From the NCBI RefSeq assembly GCF_026151205.1, contig NC_087077.1:2108001-2172000 (forward strand): a DNA stretch of 64,000 nt. The letters run 5' to 3'. Below are positions 56,901 to 64,000 of the stretch, in pieces (the stretch's first letter is position 1; each line of letters starts with the position of its first letter). The notes under the pieces are model-generated. The model was not told the origin of the DNA and searched no databases. It saw nothing but the letters and a program-made list of their open reading frames with translations. Origin of the DNA: Bolinopsis microptera (taxonomy: Eukaryota; Ctenophora; Tentaculata; Lobata; Bolinopsidae). Made by a program: the position numbers and the translations under genes.

Positions 56901-59900
56901 AGTCAAAAACTCGGAAAAATTTGTAAAATCATACTGTCCCATACTCTGTCCCATTTTCAGTTTTTAAAGCTGAAACTTCCAGGGCCGAAATTTTACAGTT
57001 TAGGCCAAATTTCTGAACCGCAACCAATTAGTCAGTCAACTATTGATGCCAAATGACACGATTGAGGTGCTGGAATTTTGATTCGGGTCAGAGGAAGCTC
57101 ACAGCAGAAATCTTAAGAAAACGAAAAGCTGTATTTTCAAAACTCTGTCCCATTTTCAGATGTGAAAATATCTGAACACACATTTGACAGATTGGATGAA
57201 ATTTTTGCCCACAAACCAATTAGTCAGTTAATTGATGATGGTATGAAACCAAATTGGGGTACTGGAAGTCAAAATCTCGGAAAAAATTGGAAAATCATAC
57301 TGTCCCATACTCTGTCCCATTTTCAGTTTTTAAAGCTGAAACTTTCAGGGCCGAAATTTTACAGTTTAGGCCGAATTTCTGTACCGCAACCAATTAGTCA
57401 GTCAACTATTGATGCCAAATGACACGATTGAGGTGCTGGAAGTTTGATTCGGGTCGGAGGAAGCTCACAGCAGAAATTTTAAGAAAACGATAAGTTATAT
57501 TTTCAAAACTACTGTCCCATTTTTAGATGTGAAAATTTCTGAACACACATCTGTGATTTGACAGATTTGATAAAAATTTTGCCCACAAACCAATTGGTCA
57601 GTTAATTGATGATGGTATGACACCAAATTGGGGTACTGGAAGTCAAAATCTCGGAAAAAATTGGAAAATCATACTGTCCCATACTCTGTCCCATTTTCAG
57701 TTTTTAAAGCTGAAACTTCCAGGGCCGAAATTTTACAGTTTAGGCCGAAATTCTGTACCGCAAACAATTAGTCAGTCAACTATAGATGCCAAATGACGCG
57801 ATTGAGCGATTGAGGTGCTGGAATTTTGATCGTGTCGGAGGAAGCTCACAGCAGAAATCTTAAGAAATCGATAAGTTGTATTTTCAAAACTCTGTCCCAT
57901 TTTCAGATGTGAAAATATCTGAACACACATTTGACAGATTGGATGAAATTTTTGCCCACAAACCAATTAGTCAGTTAATTGATGATGGTATGAAACCAAA
58001 TTGGGGTACTGGAAGTCAAAATCTCGGAAAAAATTGGAAAATCATACTGTCCCATACTCTGTCCCATTTTCAGTTTTTGAAGTTGAAACTTCCAGGGCCG
58101 AAATTTTACAGTTTAGGCCAAATTTCTGAACCGCAACCAATTAGTCAGTCAACTATTGATGCCAAATGACACGATTGAGGTGCTGGAATTTTGATTCGGG
58201 TCGGAGGAAGCTCACAGCAGAAATCTTAAGAAAACGATAAGTTGTATTTTCAAAACTCTGTCCCATTTTCAGATGTGAAAATATCTGAACACTCATTTGA
58301 CAGATTGGATGAAATTTTTGCCCACAAACCAATTAGTCAGTTAATTGATGATGGTATGAAACCAAATTGGGGTACTGGAAAACAAAATCTCGGAAAAAAT
58401 TGGAAAATCATACTGTCCCATACTCTGTCCCATTTTCAGTTTTTAAAGCTAAAACTTCCAGGGCCGAAATTTTACAGTTTAGGCCGAATTTCTGTACCGC
58501 AACCAATTAGTCAGTCAACTATTGATGCCAAATGACACGATTGAGGTGCTGGAAGTTTGATTCGGGTCGGAGGAAGCTCACAGCAGAAATTTTAAGAAAA
58601 CGATAAGTTATATTTTCAAAACTACTGTCCCATTTTTAGATGTGAAAATTTCTGAACACACATCTGTGATTTGACAGATTTGATAAAAATTTTGCCCACA
58701 AACCAATTGGTCAGTTAATTGATGATGGTATGAAACCAAATTGGGGTACTGGAAGTCAAAATCTCGGAAAAAATTGGAAAATCATACTGTCCCATACTCT
58801 GTCCCATTTTCAGTTTTTAAAGCTGAAACTTCCAGGGCCGAAATTTTACAGTTTAGGCCGAATTTCTGTACCGCAAACAATTAGTCAGTCAACTATAGAT
58901 GCCAAATGACGCGATTGAGCGATTGAGGTGCTGGAATTTTGATCGTGTCGGAGGAAGCTCACAGCAGAAATCTTAAGAAATCGATAAGTTGTATTTTCAA
59001 AACTCTGTCCCATTTTCAGATGTGAAAATATCTGAACACACATTTGACAGATTGGATGAAATTTTTGCCCACAAACCAATTAGTCAGTTAATTGATGATG
59101 GTATGAAACCAAATTGGGGTACTGGAAGTCAAAATCTCGGAAAAAATTGGAAAATCATACTGTCCCATACTCTGTCCCATTTTCAGTTTTTGAAGTTGAA
59201 ACTTCGAGGGCCGAAATTTTACAGTTTAGGCCAAATTTCTGAACCGCAACCAATTAGTCAGTCAACTATTGATGCCAAATGACACGATTGAGGTGCTGGA
59301 ATTTTGATTCGGGTCGGAGGAAGCTCACAGCAGAAATCTTAAGAAATCGATAAGTTGTATTTTCAAAACTCTGTCCCATTTTCAGATGTGAAAATATCTG
59401 AACACACATTTGACAGATTGGATGAAATTTTTGCCCACAAACCAATTAGTCAGTTAATTGATGATGGTATGAAACCAAATTGGGGTACTGGAAGTCAAAA
59501 TCTCGGAAAAAATTGGAAAATCATACTGTCCCATACTCTGTCCCATTTTCAGTTTTTAAAGCTGAAACTTCCAGGGCCGAAATTTTACTGTTTAGGCTGA
59601 ATTTCTGTACCGCAACCAATTAGTCAGTCAACTATTGATGCCAAATGACACGATTGCGGTGCTGGAATTTTAATTCGGGTCGGAGGAAGCTCACTGCAGA
59701 AATCTTAAGAAAACAATAACTTGTATTTTCAAAACTCTGTCCCATTTTCAGATGTGAAAATATCTGAACACAGATTTGACAGATTGGATGAAATTTTTGC
59801 CCACAAACCAATAAGTCAGTTAATTGATGATGGTATGAAACCAAATTGGGGTACTGGAAAACAAAATCTCGGAAAAAATTGGAAAATCATACTGTCCCAT

Positions 59901-62900
59901 ACTCTGTCCCATTTTCAGTTTTTAAAGCTGAAACTTCCAGGGCCGAAATTTTACAGTTTAGGCCGAATTTCTGTACCGCAACCAATTAGTCAGTCAACTA
60001 TAGATGCCAAATGACACGATTGAGGTGCTGGAATTTTGATTCGGGTCGGAGGAAGCTCACAGCAGAAATCTTAAGAAAACGATAAGTTGTATTTTCAAAA
60101 CTCTGTCCCATTTTCAGATGTGAAAATATCTGAACACACATTTGACAGATTTGATAAAAATTTTGCCCATAAACCAATTGGTCAGTTAATTGATGATGGT
60201 ATGAAACCAAATTGTGGTAGTGGAAGTCAAAATCTCGGAAAAAATTTCAACTTTTGAAGTTGAAACTTCCAGGGCCGAAATTTTACAGTTTAGGCCAAAT
60301 TTCTGAACCGCAACCAATTAGTCAGTCAACTATTGATGCCAAATGACACGATTGAGGTGCTGAAATTTTGATTCGGGTCGGAGGAAGCTCACAGCAGAAA
60401 TCTTAAGAAAACGATAAGTTGTATTTTCAAAACTCTGTCCCATTTTCAGATGTGAAAATATCTGAACACACATTTGACAGATTGGATCAAATTTTTGCCC
60501 ACAAACCAATTGGTCAGTTAATTGATGATGGTATGAAACCAAATTGGGGTACTGGAAGTCAAAATCTCGGAAAAAATTGGAAAATCATACTGTCCCATAC
60601 TCTGTCCCATTTTCAGTTTTTAAAGCTGAAACTTCCAGGGCCGAAATTTTACAGTTTAGGCTGAATTTCTGTACCGCAACCAATTAGTCAGTCAACTATT
60701 GATGCAAAATGACACGATTGAGGTGCTGGAATTTTGATTCGGGTCGCAGGAAGCTCACAGCAGAAATTTTAAGAAAACGATAAGTTATATTTTCAAAACT
60801 CTGTCCCATTTTTAGATGTGAAAATTTCTGAACACACATTTGTGATTTGACAGATTTGATAAAAATTTTGCCCACAAACCAATTGGTCAGTTAATTGATG
60901 ATGGTATGAAACCAAATTGGGGTACTGGAAGTCAAAATCTCGGAAAAAATTGGAAAATCATACTGTCCCATACTCTGTCCCATTTTCAGTTTATAAAGCT
61001 GAAACTTCCAGGGCCGAAATTTTACAGTTTAGGCCGAATTTCTGTACTGCAAACAATTAGTCAGTCAACTATAGATGCTAAATGACGCGATTGAGCGATT
61101 GAGGTGCTGGAATTTTGATCGGGTCGGAGGAAGCTCACAGCAGAAATCTTAAGAAATCGATAAGTTGTATTTTCAAAACTCTGTCCCATTTTCAGATGTG
61201 AAAATATCTGAACACACATTTGACAGATTGGATGAAATTTTTGCCCACAAACCAATTAGTCAGTTAATTGATGATGGTATGAAACCAAATTGGGGTACTG
61301 GAAGTCAAAATCTCGGAAAAAATTGGAAAATCATACTGTCCCATACTCTGTCCCATTTTCAGTTTTTGAAGTTGAAATTTCCAGGGCCGAAATTTTTGCA
61401 GTTTAGGCCAAATTTCTGAACCGCAACCAATTAGTCAGTCAACTATTGATGCCAAATGACACAATTGAGGTGCTGGAATTTTGATTCGGATCGGAGGAAG
61501 CTCACAGCAGAAATCTTAAGAAATCGATAAGTTGTATTTTCAAAACTCTGTCCCATTTTCAGATGTGAAAATATCTGAACACACATTTGACAGATTGGAT
61601 AAAATTTTTGCCCACAAACCAATTAGTCAGTTAATTGATGATGGTATGAAACCAAATTGGGGTACTGGAAGTCAAAATCTCGGAAAAAATTGGAAAATCA
61701 TACTGTCCCATTTTCAGTTTTTAAAGCTGAAACTTCCAGGGCCGAAATTTTACAGTTTAGGCCGAATTTCTGTACCGCAACCAATTAGTCAGTCAACTAT
61801 AGATGCCAAAAGACACGATTGAGGTGCTGGAATTTTGATTCGGGTCGGAGGAAGCTCACAGCAGAAATCTTAAGAAATCGATAAGTTGTATTTTCAAAAC
61901 TCTGTCCCATTTTCAGATGTGAAAATATCTGAACACACATTTGACAGATTGGATGAAATTTTTGCCCACAAACCAATTAGTCAGTTAATTGATGATGGTA
62001 TGAAACCAAATTGGGGTACTGAAAGTCAAAATCTCGGAAAAAATTGGAAAATCATACTGTCCCATACTCTGTCCCATTTTCAGTTTTTAAAGCTGAAACT
62101 TCCAGGGCCGAAATTTTACAGTTTAGGCTGAATTTCTGTACCGCAACCAATTAGTCAGTCAACTATTGATGCCAAATGACACGATTGCGGTGCTGGAATT
62201 TTAATTCGGGTCGGAGGAAGCTCACTGCAGAAATCTTAAGAAAACAATAAGTTGTATTTTCAAAACTCTGTCCCATTTTCAGATGTGAAAATATCTGAAC
62301 ACACATTTGACAGATTGGATGAAATTTTTGCCCACAAACTAATTAGTCAGTTAATTGATGATGGTATGAAACCAAATTGGGGTACTGGAAGTCAAAATCT
62401 CGGAAAAAATTGGAAAATCATACTGTCCCATTTTCAGTTTTTAAAGCTGAAACTTCCAGGGCCGAAATTTTACAGTTTAGGCCGAATTTCTGTACCGCAA
62501 CCAATTAGTCAGTCAACTATAGATGCCAAAAGACACGATTGAGGTGCTGGAATTTTGATTCGGGTCGGAGGAAGCTCACAGCAGAAATCTTAAGAAATCG
62601 ATAAGTTGTATTTTCAAAACTCTGTCCCATTTTCAGATGTGAAAATATCTGAACACACATTTGACAGATTGGATGAAATTTTTGCCCACAAACCAATTAG
62701 TCAGTTAATTGATGATGGTATGAAACCAAATTGGGGTACTGGAAGTCAAAATCTCGGAAAAAATTGGAAAATCATACTGTCCCATACTCTGTCCCATTTT
62801 CAGTTTTTGAAGTTGAAATTTCCAGGGCCGACATTTTTGCAGTTTAGGCCAAATTTCTGAACCGCAACCAATTAGTCAGTCAACTATTGATGCCAAATGA

Positions 62901-64000
62901 CACGATTGAGGTGCTGGAATTTTGATTCGGGTCGGAGGAAGCTCACAGCAGAAATCTTAAGAAAACAATAAGTTGTATTTTCAAAACTCTGTCCCATTTT
63001 CAGATGTGAAAATATCTGAACACACATTTGACAGATTGGATGAAATTTTTGCCCACAAACCAATAAGTCAGTTAATTGATGATGGTATGAAACCAAATTG
63101 GGGTACTGGAAGTCAAAATCTCGGAAAAAATTGGAAAATCATACTGTCCCATTTTCAGTTTTTAAAGCTGAAACTTCCAGGGCCGAAATTTTACAGTTTA
63201 GGCCGAATTTCTGTACCGCAACCAATTAGTCAGTCAACTATAGATGCCAAAAGACACGATTGAGGTGCTGGAATTTTGATTCGGGTCGGAGGAAGCTCAC
63301 AGCAGAAATCTTAAGAAATCGATAAGTTGTATTTTCAAAACTCTGTCCCATTTTCAGATGTGAAAATATCTGAACACACATTTGACAGATTGGATGAAAT
63401 TTTTGCCCACAAACCAATTAGTCAGTTAATTGATGATGGTATGAAACCAAATTGGGGTACTGGAAGTCAAAATCTCGGAAAAAATTGGAAAATCATACTG
63501 TCCCATACTCTGTCCCATTTTCAGTTTTTAAAGCTGAAACTTCCAGGGCCGAAATTTTACAGTTTAGGCTGAATTTCTGTACCGCAACCAATTAGTCAGT
63601 CAACTATTGATGCCAAATGACACGATTGCGGTGCTGGAATTTTAATTCGGGTCGGAGGAAGCTCACTGCAGAAATCTTAAGAAAACAATAAGTTGTATTT
63701 TCAAAACTCTGTCCCATTTTTAGATGTGAAAATTTCTGAACACACATTTGTGATTTGACAGATTTGATAAAAATTTTGCCCACAAACCAATTGGTCAGTT
63801 AATTGATGATGGTATGAAACCAAATTGGGGTACTGGAAGTCAAAATCTCGGAAAAAATTGGAAAATCATACTGTCCCATACTCTGTCCCATTTTCAGTTT
63901 TTAAAGCTGAAACTTCCAGGGCCGAAATTTTACAGTTTAGGCCGAATTTCTGTACTGCAAACAATTAGTCAGTCAACTATAGATGCCAAATGACGCGATT
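53985..64000 (+). repeat. ~366-bp satellite array, about 27 monomers, reaching the window end
   Basis: Head-to-tail monomers of 366 bases (some 354, lacking TACTCTGTCCCA; some longer with CTGTGATTTGACAG). Each monomer contains two related halves (about 167 and 199 bases) that both start CTCTGTCCCATTTTCAG and both contain CCAATTAGTCAGT, so it arose as a dimer. A six-monomer block at about 54250-56460 is repeated at 56450-58670 (offset 2206-2214), showing higher-order structure. Frames of 80-114 codons recur in each monomer because 366 is a multiple of three; they end at shared stops and are interrupted in several units. Confidence 0.95.

Noticed and set aside
54141-63572. Family of 80-114-residue proteins in the satellite
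   Set aside because: Frames recur only because monomer length is a multiple of three; several monomers are interrupted, and no start or promoter feature is shared.

Overview
The window looks like nuclear DNA of an invertebrate animal. It has spliced genes with short AT-rich introns, standard-code metazoan proteins (PCNA, a BPTF/NURF301-type remodeler, an SLC51A/TMEM184-type transporter, an ADAL-type deaminase), many DNA transposons and LINE fragments, and large satellite arrays. I cannot name the species. A two-peptide Cys-rich secreted precursor would fit a venomous or cnidarian-like animal, but that is weak evidence.

Layout. 1-2.4 kb: no gene recognised. 2.4-3.6 kb: plus-strand retroelement ORF1-type protein followed by a poly(A) tract. 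3.6-7.9 kb: minus-strand BPTF-like gene, 12 exons whose phases all join. 8.6-9.4 kb: uninterrupted PCNA. 10.2-14.5 kb: short transposons, telomere-like tract, tRNA-like sequence. 14.7-15.0 kb: Cys-rich secreted precursor with a TATA box. 16-19.8 kb: tandemly duplicated blocks carrying fold-back elements. 20-21.7 kb: 39-bp minisatellite. 22.8-24.2 kb: a 1.3-kb fold-back element. 24.3-26.7 kb: complete 8-exon SLC51A-like gene (352 codons). 29.0-50.4 kb: giant imperfect palindrome with arms of about 9-10 kb around a 2-kb centre. Each arm holds a deleted FLYWCH/MULE transposase, a TA-flanked MITE and LINE fragments. The right arm alone carries a hAT-like insertion with a second hAT-like element nested in it. 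52.1-53.1 kb: intronless ADAL-like gene. 54.0 kb to the end: a ~366-bp satellite with internal half-repeats and higher-order duplication.

The genes are unrelated housekeeping or physiological genes with no operon-like logic. The most informative structures are the palindrome with its filled/empty transposon site, the BPTF-like protein that appears to lack the PHD finger between DDT and WHIM, and the satellite. Exon models were built by hand from splice consensus, phase and remembered family similarity; no search was run.
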